Under the pieces are notes generated by a model. That model ran no database searches and was not told the DNA's origin. It saw only the letters and a program-made list of their open reading frames with translations. Shown piece after piece: positions 8,168 through 18,493 of a stretch of DNA of 20,256 nucleotides. Positions within the stretch are counted from its first letter, which is position 1, and the number at the start of each line of letters is the position of its first letter. A program made the position numbers and the translations under genes. The DNA is taken from contig NWUY0300011960.1 of assembly GCA_004151065.3 (NCBI GenBank), positions 23,239 to 43,494 on the forward strand, given 5' to 3'. This DNA comes from Larix sibirica. Taxonomy: Eukaryota > Streptophyta > Pinopsida > Pinales > Pinaceae.

Positions 8168-11100
8168 GTAAATTTTTGCCGATTCTTTTATTTTTTGTAA
8201 ACGCCTATTAATTTTGTGAATGATATTGATGTTTTCTCCAATTCCTGTTGAAGACGATGAAAGCTATTTTGGTTATGCTTAGCAGTCAATGCCTTCCAGG
8301 GTTTTAAAATTATTTTTGTCTGTGTTGTTTCAGATATTAATGGAAGCAGAGAGCCAGTGTATGGTGGGAACTCGACATTAAATGGTCAGCATAAAAAGGA
8401 GTATCCCGAAAACGAAGTGCTTGCATTCCAGAATGAAGGGAATAAATTAGAACATTTACAGTATTGCACGGTGCCTTCTTCTACTGATGATGTCGAAAAT
8501 ACTATCGGTATGCCTCATCCGGTGAATACATATAATATTGAAGGAGATTCTTTAGAGGAATTAAATCAAAGCAACAATGAAGAATCTCGGGTCGATTTTG
8601 AGAATAATGTTGACCAGGAAATACCGAACCCTGCATCAGATGAGTTTGAGAATAATGTTGACCAGGAAAAACTGAACCCTGCATCAGATGAGCCTGAAAT
8701 TGTTAGCATTTGCACGCTTACTGAAGACAAGTCGTCGGTGACTGCTTTATTTATTGACGAACCTAGTAAAATTGAGCAACCTGTAGACAGTTTCCCTGCT
8801 TCTGAAGGTTCAGCACAAGCTGACGCTGCAGTTTCTCAAAGTATTTTAAACGAATATAAAGAAACACATCCACAAACTCATAGATCATCTCGTGTTACTC
8901 CCGTAGGTTTAGATGAGTTTAAGAAGAAAGCTAGCAATGAAAAGGATCGGCCTACCAGTAATCAATTTGGAATCATCACCCACAGGCGTGAACCTGGAGG
9001 AAGTGAATACAATTATGCTGCTGCTTCCAAGGGAGCCAAAATTTTAGCCCACAACAAAGAAGTAAAAGCTGTTCAAAGTATCCTTGACAAAGACCAGGAT
9101 AAGTACCTTAGGAATCCCTGTAGTGCAGAAGAAAAATTTGTTGTGATAGAGCTTTCTGAGGAAACATTGGTTGATACAGTAGCAATTGCAAATTTCGAAC
9201 ATTATTCATCCAATCTGAGGGATTTTGAGCTTTTTAGTAGTTTAGTTTACCCTACTGATGATTGGGTTCTTCTAGGGAATTTTACTGCTGGAAATGTTAA
9301 GCATGTTCAGAGGTTCACTCTTCAAGAACCTAAATGGGCACGGTATTTGAAGTTGCGGTTCCTTAGCCACTATGGTTCTGAATTTTTTTGCACTCTAAGT
9401 ACTGTGGAAGTTTATGGTGTTGATGCTATTGAGCGTATGCTTGAAGACTTGATCGCAGTTGGAGAGCATGGTTTGAGAAATGCAGATTTGTCTGGTGAGC
9501 CAGCATCAATCCACACAATAGGAGCAACCCCTTTGCCAGATGAAAAGGGCTCAAATAGCATTGATGAGCTTAATTTGCTTTTAGATGGCAAGGAACCATA
9601 TGGGGGTTTACAAGACAAAGAAACAGGATTCAAGGAAGATGCTTCTAAGGCGAATTCCGCTGGTCCCACAATAGAAATTATCCAACAGCAGGGTGGAAGG
9701 ATGGCAGGAGACACTGTTCTGAAGATTTTGATGCAGAAAGTGAGATCACTTGAATTGAATCTTTCTGTTTTAGAGAGATACTTGGAAGAATTGACTTTTC
9801 GATATGGCGATCTCTTCTCTGATCTTGACAAGGAACTAGCAGAAAACACTCTGTATTTACATCAAATCAGGACAGAGTTAAACCATCTGCAGGAGCACAA
9901 AAAGCTGATGGTATGTTAAACTAAACCTATTATTTTCCTCTTAGGTTGAAGAGCCTGTTCTGTTTTTTTTCCTTGTTCTATTTGATACTTCTTATTTCTG
10001 CTGGTTGCTGTAACACAAGGTTAAAGATGGAGCATTAAACCTTTTCTTAAATTCTTGTAAACTAACTATGTACTTGCCTGTTTTGTGTTTACCAGGAGGA
10101 AGAGATAGGCAACTACAGATCTTGGAGATCTACAATTTCAAATAAGCTGGATGAATTGGCAACGGATAACAGCTTCCTTAGGTTTGTTAGCTCTCCCTGT
10201 ACTTTTTGGAGCTCTGTTCTTTTTCAGTTATATTTCATTTTTAAAATTAAGATAGCAGGGTATCATATGACATGCCTATAATATGCAGTGCTCTTTCAAT
10301 TTCCTGTCTTTTCTCAAAAAAATGTTACTGGCTGCAAGTGTTTGACTCTTCAATGAATAAGGTTTCAAGCTATTGTTGTCCAAGAAAATTTTGAACAATT
10401 TAGCTTGGCTGATAAGTTACCATGCCTTATGATAGGTTTGTTCAAATATTAACAGAGGAAAGTTGAACCCATGACCTTCCCAACTTTGGGGGAGAGATCT
10501 CACATCTGGCGTCTTACCAATTGAGCTAACCCTTGGGGCTATATACATTTCTCTCCATTCTATGAATGTTATCTATTATATTCAAAATTTCAACATTTAA
10601 ACTACAATTGTTGCATATATACAGCTGCATTTCAATTTTCTCCCTTTTAAATTTTTAATGCTGCACGTTTCATTTTTGAAAATCAAGGCGTGGGGAACTT
10701 TGGGGTTGCAGAACATATAAATGTTTTATTTTTATTTTTTTTGTACTAGGGGAATCGTAACTGGGATGGGGCTAGTACTCATGTGACACGAGGTCCAGGG
10801 GTCCAATCCTGTTCGCTATCACTATACCCCTAGGTGCAACAACCGAGGCCGCCACAATGGCACACTGGTTATCCAGGGTTTGAACCAGCGGCCTCTTACA
10901 AGGCTTACACGGGCTTTGCCGGTTGGTCTACACCTTGACAGGCAGAACATATAAATGTTTTAAATATGCAAAAAAATATTTAAACAATTGCAGTGAAATT
11001 TATGTGAAACAGTAAAACTTAGAGATGGAGGTAGAAGAGACAAATGTTGGTAAACAAAAGAGAAGAGCTTGCTCTAAGTAGGACGTGTAAACCCTAAATG

Positions 11101-14100
11101 GTGCAAAGTTCTAACTCAACTTAAGAAATGGAGGCAAACGTAGAAGTAGAAAGAAAGGTGGAGGAGGGAGAAAAAGCATTCTAGTAATCCTTGTCACTGT
11201 GAAGGGGTCAGTGTGAAGTCTGATGATGTTCTCTAGGGAGAACTCGTGGTCAAGGGGGCTTGGTTGGGTGATCTTGGAAGTAGCTCTGGACTGAAAGGAA
11301 CTGTCTCTTGTAACATTTGAGGCTGAGGGAAAAAGTTCATGATGGAAGTCTGGTTGCTCAAACAGAATTGGTTGGCGCCGATCTGGGTCTAGGTCAAGAA
11401 CAATATCATTCATCAACAATGAAGCTCAACCATAATGATGATTTATGACACCTAATTTGCCTTGCTCATTGGAATGCCCTTAACCTTTGTATAATTGTCT
11501 TTCCAATGAGCAAGACGTGTACATTAGATTTTTTTTGTTTCCCCCCTCCACTCTTGGGCCCTCTCACTCTCCAAATATATTTTCTTATGTTGCACAGGGA
11601 GACATTCCTGTGCTTAAAACCAATTTTCCCCGCGATCCAATGTTTTGGGGACTTCCGTACTTGGAAACGTCCCCATTTTGTACCAATTCTGTTCCTTGCC
11701 ATATTCAACGACTTTTCGGAAATTGTCTCCACATCCCTTGATTTGTTAGGGTACTCCTAGCTGTCCCCCAGGCTAAAACCCTTTATGATCATGTTTAAAA
11801 ACTAAAGAAAAAAAAAATTAGTGCAGGCCCCATTCACCCTAATGCATAAAAGCTAAGATAATACATGACAAACTCTAAACTATTTACCATATTCACTTGT
11901 AAATTCACTTTTTGGTCTTCTCTCACTGAAGAAACTTTTTCTTTACTGCTTGGTGTTGCTGCCACAGTCAAAATCTGTGTCCAATTGATTAAAAAACATT
12001 TGAATTTTGGATAGAGACATTTTTTACCTTTGATGCTTCTATTGGCCATTTTTGACAGTTTTTACTGCTTGGTGTTGCTGCGACAGTGAAAAGCCAGCTC
12101 AGAAAATCCCACAATGTCTCCTTGTCTACTAATGTTGGAAAAAACGACATAAACTGAACAGTAAAGGCATTTAGGGTTTTCTTTGCAGATATACTGGGCC
12201 CAACAGAGACGCCTTAGGGTAATCTGCTGGGCCCACCTTTTTTTTACTCAAGGCATGCCCCTTTTTACTTATTTTTTGGCTTTTTTGGGGGAATGTCCAT
12301 TTTTACAGGAGACACCCCTTGATTTTAAGGACTTCCAAAGGTCTGCTTGGGGATGTTTCCTGACAGGCCAGGTGCTGTCCACGGCAGCTGATATGTTTTG
12401 TACCAATCTTGTGTATGTGAAATGCATCCCTGTGGGCCTGCCCTAGGGACATGGAAACATGTCCCTTCGTAGCATAGCTATGTTTCACAGTAGTTGGAGG
12501 TCGGGGTGATGTGGGGACAAGTTTTGGGGATAGTTGAGAAACTTCCCAAATTTCAGGCGATGGTAGGGTATGTGACAAAGGGGAATCCTGGTCTCTCTGT
12601 TAGATTACAGATGAAATATAAAAGTTATCAAATAATTAATAATATTGCATGAAAGATACCAAGGAAAGATATGTCAATGGCATTAATCATTGGGAGGCCA
12701 TGAGGTGATTTTAAGCACTACACATAAGGGGAAAAACAAATTGATGTTATTCACTATATAATAATATATACACTTACTCAAAGCTGCTATAAACATGAAC
12801 ACATCATAATTGCTGCTGATATTGCTAGATCCTTGGTTTCCTGTCATATCAAAACTCTCTTCATTTTCAACTCAATAACACTCTAGAACTCCCATTCCAT
12901 GGACCAATCAAGGAAGAGGGTGTCCATCCTTGAATAGGAGTGCCTCTTTGTCTTCACCCTACCATGTAAAGGAGTATAATAATAAAACAATCACTCTCCC
13001 TTGACTGAATATATTCATTTGGTAAGTTATTGATCACCCTTGATTATTGGTGTTCTTTTTATTCTCTTGCCCATGTAAATAAGAAATGGTACACTGTATG
13101 AATGCAATCATATCTTGTAAGCCCGTAGCAAATTTTATTGGCTGCACCCAACTTCACATTATGGTGAACTTATATAAGTTATAGATTTGAAGAGACGACA
13201 CATGCATTGAAACTGTCTCCTTAAATTTAAGAAAATATATTGTGGCATTGCTCTGTTTTAGAATGTTGGATGCAAGGATTTTGCATTTTTGGGGAGTAGT
13301 CTACATATTACTTATGTGTTGTGTTTTATTGATACATCTTTTTTTTCCACAGTAGTGGTTATGATGTATTAAAATAAAAAGGCCGCAGTTCTACATGTAC
13401 GATTGAGTACAAGAAGATTGAATATCTTTTTCAGCATCCATAGCACTGATCATCCCTTTTAAAATAAGAGGGAGGAAGAAATAATACAAGGAAGAATTCT
13501 TACATAATTCCAAACACGTTCTTCCATACCCACAAGAGTATTGTTTTACAAATTGGTGACACATGAGTGATAATCCTTGTGGGCTTTCTTGGACTTCCTG
13601 CTTCTTGTGTTTGAATGGCATACCCAGATGCAAGAATTGGTTTTTTCCTTTCTATTTCCTCTGGAGGCACTCCTACAAAGATATCTGGAGTAAGGCCAAA
13701 GGGATCCCACTAATCTTCTGATGTCTTGGTTGCCGAAGTTTCTGCCTGTTCTAGCCGTGTTTCTCCAACTCCCATTTTTTAATATTTGTGGGGTAGGGCT
13801 CGCCTTTCTTTATGTCTTCCCCTTCCTTTGCTTTGCCTGGGAGAGAGCTGATTTTGAAAAAGGGCTTCCACTTCAAGTCCGGTATTTCTATGGAATCCAA
13901 TTCAGCTCCAGAGTCTGTCTTCAGCACCCAAAATGTGGTTTCCATTTTGCTGATCCTTCTTGTTCTCCTCTTCTGCTATCCTTTCATGAACATCAAAGTT
14001 GTTTCTCCTTGTTCCAGAGGAATTCCCCAGCTTTGGTGCTGCGTGCAGGTGAGGGGATTTCCTTTTGCCTTTTGACCTAACAACTTCTTGGAAACCACTT

Positions 14101-17100
14101 GTCTCTTTTTTTTTAGGTCAATTATTGGTGGTGGGGATCCTTTTTTGGACAGCTTTTGGCAAAATGGCCATATTCAGGTATTCAGGGCAGCCTTTACACT
14201 TGAAAGGGAGCTGGGCATAAACCATCTTTTGAACCTGAGTCCAGTTGTCAAGATTGGGCTCTATTGCATTTGGAAGGCCAGCTTCAATATCTACTTCCAT
14301 ACATATACATGCACAGGCAAATAAACCAGATAAGGGGTCTGCCCTATCTATGAATTTTCCTAATTTGTTCTCAATGGCTTGCAAAGTTTCTACATTCCAG
14401 GGATTTGGTGTGTCAGGGGGGCCCAGACTGGGACAACCTTAGGCACCTCCTCATCTGTTTCAAATTTGAGAGTCCATCTATTCATGTAAATCCCACTGTA
14501 GCCTAGAAACCAGGCCTTGGATCTAAAAATGAAATCGCTATCTTCCTTAGACTGAAAGTGACAGGCACTGAAACCCTTACCAAAGTACTGTAAATAGCCC
14601 TTTAGATGGTAACTCCATTGAATTTGAGCCCAGCTGGCTACCATTTTTTGATTGGCCAAGCTCCCATAAACTTTCCTATTAGAGTTTGTTCGACAAGCTG
14701 AAGGGCTTTCCTTGTTGGTTCTCTGTACACGATTTCCAACTTTGGGATTGCATCCATCTTCTTCACAAATTTGTGAGCCTTGGATTGCTGCCTGGAGTTA
14801 TTGGCTGTGGCAACAGATAGGTGTTTGAATGCTTCCACTACTGTGTCCATGGCCGTAGCTGCAGCTTCCATTAGGGTCCCTTTGCAAATCTTCTCACAGA
14901 TTTCGAGTAGCTACCCTCTCAACTTTGTCATATGGGTTGAATCTTGACCAGCAGAAGTGGACTAAGCACAATCACAAGTGGGATCCAACTTCTTCTAGGA
15001 TGGGTAGAAGAGCCATGGTGGGCCTGGTGGCCAGGGTAAACCCTAGCTGTGAATAGGGATGCCCCTCCAAAGCTTCCTCATAGCTAAAAAAAGAAGCTTC
15101 CATTAATATTTGCAATAGATCATTCCTTTGTAATAATAATATTTTTATTTATTTATACATCTTTAGTCTCTAGCCTCAAGTGCCAATTCAAGATTATAAA
15201 GAACTTTTCATTGGATCTGGTCAAGGCTCTGCTTTCAAAGAATTTGTTAAATTATTGCTCACCAATATACTCCACTCTAGTTGCAATAATAATTCTACAA
15301 ATCCAAACCATGGGATTGGTGGTTTTGAATGGCAAGAAGTCGGAGGTGGGAATCCCACTGAATTTCATTTGTAGAGGCTGTAAAGCGAAGCTTTTGGCTT
15401 GAGGAGTACAAATCGCTTAAAGACAGAAGAACTACACTCATTCCTAGCTAATGGAATGGAAGCATATCAATTTAGATTGGTCCCAAATTGGAACTTGAGA
15501 TTTGGAGAGCTGGGAAAGATCTTAGACAGTTTTGTTCCTTGTTGAAAGGCAGAGGATTTAGGAAATCCTAGGTAAATTCTTTGGTAAATGGCTGTTTGGT
15601 AGGTGTAAAGTAGGGGCCTAAATTTCTTTTAAATCTACATTTAGGGAGGTGTATTATTTCAAAGAGAATGGATTAAATTATAAATTTATTAGTTTTTGGT
15701 CATCACAAAATAATAAAGCATAGATAGATAGCAATTTGAAAATTGAAGGGGAAAATAGATCTTTTTTTTGTTTGGTAGGGTTTATTTTGTTGTTAAATTT
15801 GCTAGTAAACAAAAGCATTTTTTGACAATAGACTATTTTTAAAGTAGTGCTTAGTTATTCATGAGATAAAAGTTAGGGTTTCGACCAATTTAAGTACCTA
15901 CTTTGGTCCCAGTTTGTGTGAGACACCTACATTACCCCCATATAGGATGAGACTACTATTTTTACCTTAAGAATGGTGGGATGGAGATTGGTTATGTTAA
16001 TTGGAGATAATCTAAGATCTATAAAAATCTCAAATTTATCTAGGAAGGAAGAACAGTATCCCCCTTTAGCATCCTGTTTTCTAGTTCAAGACATTAGGTA
16101 TTTGAGTTTCTCCTTTTCCTAATCAAATAGTTCCCAATTTATCTAGGAAGGCAGAACTGTATCTCTTTAGCATCCTGTTTTCTAGTTTAAGACATTAGGT
16201 GTTTGATTTTCTTCTCCTTTTCTTAATCAAATAACTGTACCCTTTACTTTCAAAGTGGTCATATGAATATCTTCAATGAAGGCCACCTTAGGTCTAAGTA
16301 CAAGTGCAAATTGTAGGGTTGAGTAATACAGAAAATTCAAATGGAATGGGAGAAATGTAAAAGTGATGCATGAATGTAGAATAATTTGGGTCATGACACA
16401 TGCTTGCTCAAGATACTTAAATGCCTATATTTGGAATCCCCTAGCGTTCTTTGAATATCAAATTGTTATTTCCTACTGTTGTGCTAAACCAATTTCAGCT
16501 CACAAATAGGATCATAAAGTTTGATTCTAGTTTATGGGCTGATTCTCTGGCTATTTCATTATGTCATTGGCTTGGTGGTTAATAAATTGAAAAGTTCCTA
16601 TGCTGTCATTCAAGAATTTCCATACTATTAGGTCTAGTTAGGGACCATATAATTACGTTTCTAATCATAATTACTAAGTTACATGATTGACAAATTTAGC
16701 CAGAGCTCAAACAGGAAGAGCATAGCTATGTGAGTGGATCATTTTGAATCTATTTTTCCATGCTACTCACTTGTTTCAGAGTGCAAACTGATGGCCAGTC
16801 TGAGTAACTGGAATTCAATTATTGTTACGTGCTTCACCCAATCTGATCTTACAAAGTATGCTTTGAAATATTTGGGACAAAGGAATCTTGATAGCCAATT
16901 GTTTTGAATTAGATATATGCATTTTTTCACCTTCCAGTCTTATTTGCTGCACCGAATCTGATCTGACAAAGCATGCTTTGAAATATTTGGGCCAAACGAG
17001 TGCTGACAGCCTCTTCTTTAGATTTAGATATGCATTTTTTCACCTTCCAGTCATTGTCCTTGTCATGGTGAGTAGTTGATTCCAAAGTACCCCTCCTAGC

Positions 17101-17587
17101 TCCTCTCCAAAGTAAAGGAGCTGGAACTCTGTGTATGCTCTTCTTTGGATGAAACATAGGCCTTGGGAATATTTTTGAAGAAACAATGATAGTGTTTGGG
17201 ATAGGTAGGGATTCCTAGGATTTGACCTTTACTTAGCCTGATTGTATTTATTTTCAACTAGACTTGTTGCCTTTTAAATAACAACTGTTGTGTGATGAAT
17301 GCAGGTTAGAGGTTCAAAATAATCATTTGCCTTTTAAATAACAACTGTTGTGTGATGAATGCAGGTTAGAGGTTCAAAATAATCATTTACGACTTCAGCA
17401 TATGGAGAATAAGGAAACTCTAGTGTTTGGCGTGAGTTTCATTTTTGTCTGCATAGCAGTAATGAAAATTACTTTAGATTATATTGTAACAATATTTAGG
17501 CTTTGTAAAGTTGAGAATAAACGAAGTTCAGCTTGGGCTTTTTTACTATTGAGCAGCAGCTTAGTTGCTTTTATTCTTTCCTTGTAA
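8005..17587 (+). CDS. SUN3-like: Plant mid-SUN domain protein (SUN3/4/5 class), four exons, 682 aa
   Basis: Spliced CDS join(8005..8167, 8334..9910, 10096..10181, 17365..17587) is 2,049 nt with intron phases 1, 0 and 2. Residues 1-27 are strongly basic, and TM1 is about 28-44. An acidic low-complexity region follows, with a tandem 16-aa repeat. The SUN (galactose-binding-like) domain is about 280-418 and includes the family-like stretches [32 protein letters not shown] and [14 protein letters not shown] coiled coil spans about 514-625, and two hydrophobic segments lie at about 628-645 and 663-681. An N-terminal TM, a central SUN domain and two C-terminal TMs are the known layout of plant SUN3/4/5, unlike the C-terminal-SUN proteins SUN1/2. 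Known role of the class: ER and nuclear-envelope proteins that bind KASH partners in LINC-type complexes; the SUCO/Slp1 relatives act in ER membrane-protein stability. The N-terminus MQKSRRAK resembles Arabidopsis mid-SUN starts as I recall them, which supports the ATG at 8005. Which paralogue it matches cannot be decided here. Confidence 0.93.
8334..9910 (+). CDS. SUN3-like: Exon 2 of mid-SUN gene: variable region, SUN domain, first part of coiled coil
   Basis: This 1,577-nt exon carries most of the protein. It completes the split Asp codon and stays open for 525 codons to ATG|GTATGT, a very good donor at 9911. The first ~220 residues are acidic, Asn/Glu/Ser-rich and poorly conserved in character. 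They include the duplicated block at 8597-8692. The SUN domain lies at about 9010-9425, with two cysteines (in NPCS and FFCTL) and a possible N-glycosylation site (NFT). The last ~70 residues have heptad-like leucines ([16 protein letters not shown]). Reading through the donor gives a stop two codons later, so an intron-retained form would be cut before both C-terminal membrane segments. Confidence 0.95.
8597..8692 (+). repeat. In-frame 48-bp tandem duplication in exon 2 (16-aa repeat)
   Basis: Copies 8597-8644 and 8645-8692 encode [16 protein letters not shown] and [16 protein letters not shown]. They differ at two adjacent residues. The repeat lies in the acidic variable region between TM1 and the SUN domain, where length changes are likely tolerated. 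Confidence 0.9.
9911..10095 (+). other. Intron 2 of mid-SUN gene
   Basis: This 185-nt phase-0 intron has donor GTATGT and acceptor TTTGTGTTTACCAG. It is T-rich and holds no other feature. Confidence 0.85.
10096..10181 (+). CDS. SUN3-like: Exon 3 of mid-SUN gene: short coiled-coil exon
   Basis: This is an 86-nt exon between an acceptor TTTACCAG and a donor CTTAG|GTTTGT. It reads in frame from exon 2, starting Glu-Glu-Ile, and ends with two bases (AG) of an Arg codon that is completed by the G at 17365. The translated segment continues the coiled coil ([16 protein letters not shown]). Phase matching on both sides supports it. An additional small exon inside the 7-kb intron cannot be excluded. 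Confidence 0.82.
10445..10545 (-). mobile_element. tRNA-like SINE fragment
   Basis: The minus strand reads GGGTTAGCTCAATTGGTAAG (box A, about 10516-10535), then about 55 nt later GGTCATGGGTTCAACTTTCC (box B, about 10460-10480). This pair is typical of plant tRNA-derived repeats. No A tail or target duplication is visible, and the part between the boxes does not look like a functional tRNA fold, so I call it a SINE head rather than a tRNA gene. Confidence 0.65.
10729..10941 (-). mobile_element. SINE insertion (213 bp) with 21-bp target-site duplication
   Basis: Identical 21-bp repeats (10708-10728 and 10942-10962, beginning GCAGAACATATAAATG) flank the insert. Read on the minus strand, the element starts CCTGTCAAGG at 10941. 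It has a box A-like TAGACCAACCGG (10919-10930), a near-perfect box B GGTTCAAACCC (10876-10886), and ends in an A-rich tail seen as TTTTTATTTTTTTTG at 10729-10742 on the plus strand. tRNA-type promoter boxes, an A tail and a long TSD are the marks of a tRNA-derived SINE. The intact TSD suggests a fairly young insertion. It has no coding capacity. Confidence 0.88.
11460..12600. repeat. Unclassified repeat-derived block with internal repeated phrases
   Basis: TTTACTGCTTGGTGTTGCTG occurs at 11942 and 12061 (period 119), with the match extending to about 32 bases at two mismatches. GGACTTCC followed by TTTTGTACCAAT occurs near 11649-11686 and 12328-12405. Composition is GC-richer than the flanks. 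No transposase or other domain was seen, and the open frames here lack coding character. Confidence 0.45.
14100..14871 (-). pseudogene. LINE-type retrotransposon ORF1 relic (DUF4283 family), frameshifted
   Basis: On the minus strand three overlapping or adjacent reading frames (14871-14638, 14659-14390, 14384-14118) give one protein in order. An N-terminal part ends [14 protein letters not shown]4283-like middle has [19 protein letters not shown] and GIYMNRWTL, then [11 protein letters not shown]-terminal part has [19 protein letters not shown] and [12 protein letters not shown]. The last resembles a CCHC zinc knuckle in which the His and final Cys are lost. ORF1 proteins of plant L1-like elements bind RNA in the retrotransposition particle. 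The shifts near 14650 and 14395 show it is dead. ORF2 (endonuclease/RT) was not found; a weak continuation toward 13560 is possible. Confidence 0.72.
16032..16240 (+). repeat. 103-bp tandem duplication in intron 3
   Basis: AATTTATCTAGGAAGG at 16033 recurs at 16136. Shared phrases TTTAGCATCCTGTTTTCTAG, AAGACATTAGGT and TCCTTTTC...TAATCAAATA follow in both copies. A few substitutions and small indels separate them, so this is older than the 60-bp duplication. Confidence 0.85.
16829..17055 (+). repeat. About 114-bp tandem duplication in intron 3
   Basis: CACC(C/G)AATCTGATCT at 16835 recurs at 16950. GCTTTGAAATATTTGGG, AGATAT(AT)GC and ATTTTTTCACCTTCCAGTC occur in both copies in the same order (periods 113-115). 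The copies differ by several substitutions. Confidence 0.85.
17267..17388 (+). repeat. 60-bp tandem duplication covering the exon 4 splice acceptor
   Basis: Positions 17267-17328 are identical to 17327-17388 (62 matches at period 60). Each unit holds CTTTTAAATAACAACTG, the acceptor ATGAATGCAG and the first 24 bases of exon 4. Splicing to the upstream acceptor (after 17304) gives Arg then [11 protein letters not shown] and a TAA at 17339-17341, removing both C-terminal TM segments. Splicing to the downstream acceptor (after 17364) gives the full protein. Perfect identity means the duplication is recent, or is an assembly artefact. Confidence 0.9.
17365..17587 (+). CDS. SUN3-like: Exon 4 of mid-SUN gene: end of coiled coil and two C-terminal TM segments
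   Basis: The exon follows the acceptor GATGAATGCAG at 17354-17364 and has the phase required by exon 3 (AG|G, Arg). It encodes the end of the coiled coil ([17 protein letters not shown]), a hydrophobic segment ([15 protein letters not shown]), a basic linker ([11 protein letters not shown]), and a last hydrophobic segment ending FILSL before TAA. This paired C-terminal membrane domain is expected for mid-SUN proteins. The first 24 bases of the exon and its acceptor are duplicated 60 bp upstream. Confidence 0.9.
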
Positions 17588-18005
17588 CCAAAAATTGCAT
17601 TCCCTTGCAAAATATATATTTTATCTCACCACTTGCCACGGAAATCTGGCCGCTGTAAAATATCGTGGCTGTGTATGATGAATGATCAGAGCACCATATT
17701 TTCTGCTGAAATCTTCTATATTCATAAAAGAAGTTTAGAACATGCTGAAGACATTCATTGTGAAATGCCGTATTTTCTTGGGGATTATCTTTCATTCTTG
17801 TTGGACTCAGTTGTAACAATTGAACGATTATTTCAATGTTTAATATTTGCAACTATATACTATAAGGCGTTTAGACTTTTTATCGTCCAAAGAAACTATT
17901 AGTTTATTGGATAAAATTCCCTCACTTTAGCCTAAACAATACAATGTTTCTATTGGCTCGAGGATTTGCTAAGAAATTGAATAAAATATTCCAGAAATTA
18001 ATTGA
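17588..18005 (+). other. Candidate 3'UTR of the mid-SUN gene with AATAAA signal
   Basis: After the stop there is AT-rich sequence without further coding signal. A perfect AATAAA is at 17980-17985, and a GATAAAAT variant is near 17910. Cleavage would then fall around 18000. Plant poly(A) signals are loose, so the end is approximate. Confidence 0.45.
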
Positions 18006-18352
18006 ACTCTGGTTTATTATGTTATCGAGAAATTAAAAAGGTACTTTGTACTTTTGCAAGCCTTTCAGCAATTTACTATTCTGACGACTATACACAGATG
18101 TAAGATTGATATCCTAAGAAGCAAAGCCTTACATTAATGCAAAAATCTGCCATATTTTATAATTCATAATATTAGAGTTTTACACATCATTTTAATATGA
18201 ATATCTTCCTTGTTTCTTGTTCTATGTTATTCACTTTCGATTTTTAATGCGACACTTTTAAAGAGGAAAATTAAGTAACATTTCTCAATGAATATTCATT
18301 ATCAATAATACAAATGCGTTACATCGGGCTTTCCATATAACATTGTAATGTA

Positions 18353-18493
18353 TTGATTCAACAAATCAACAAGAAGAGCCACGAGGTGCCACCTGCTGTT
18401 GCAAGAGGATCTAGAGAGCTGATTTTGCAGTTGGAAATAGCTTGTGCCAAACCTGTGAGGCATGCTTCAAAAAAACCTATTACAAAACACCAG
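18353..18493 (+). other. Unassigned exon-like block
   Basis: An open 47-codon stretch with coding-like composition (segments VPPAVARGSRELILQLEIA and CAKPVRHASKKPITKHQ) ends at CACCAG|GTAAAG, a good donor. Acceptor candidates at 18373-18378 lack a strong pyrimidine tract. I do not recognise the peptide. It may be an exon of a gene continuing off the window, a captured gene fragment, or chance. Confidence 0.25.

Larger units (their letters stand above)
10182..17364 (+). other. Intron 3 of mid-SUN gene, 7,183 nt, repeat-filled
   Basis: The intron separates the coiled-coil exon from the C-terminal membrane exon (donor GTTTGT, acceptor ATGAATGCAG, phase 2). Its length comes partly from inserted repeats: a tRNA-like fragment (10445-10545), a complete SINE (10729-10941), an antisense LINE relic (about 14100-14871, possibly wider), and tandem duplications at 16032-16240, 16829-17055 and 17267-17388. 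The stretches 10182-10440, 10963-11460, 12600-13380 and 15060-16030 hold nothing I can identify. Confidence 0.8.

Noticed and set aside
9412-9849. 145-codon minus-strand open frame
   Set aside because: It is antisense to the SUN coding exon, where codon bias keeps the opposite strand open; it has no recognisable domain.
10445-10545. A functional tRNA gene on the minus strand
   Set aside because: Box A and box B are present, but no acceptor-stem pairing or plausible anticodon arm can be drawn, and box B is imperfect; a SINE fragment explains it better.
11487-11760. Pair of overlapping plus-strand frames of 84 codons
   Set aside because: Two frames open over the same bases, with no domain and no splice signals; part of an unclassified repeat block.
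13721-14442. Several overlapping plus-strand open frames
   Set aside because: They lie antisense to the LINE ORF1 relic, show no domain of their own and are explained as shadows of it.
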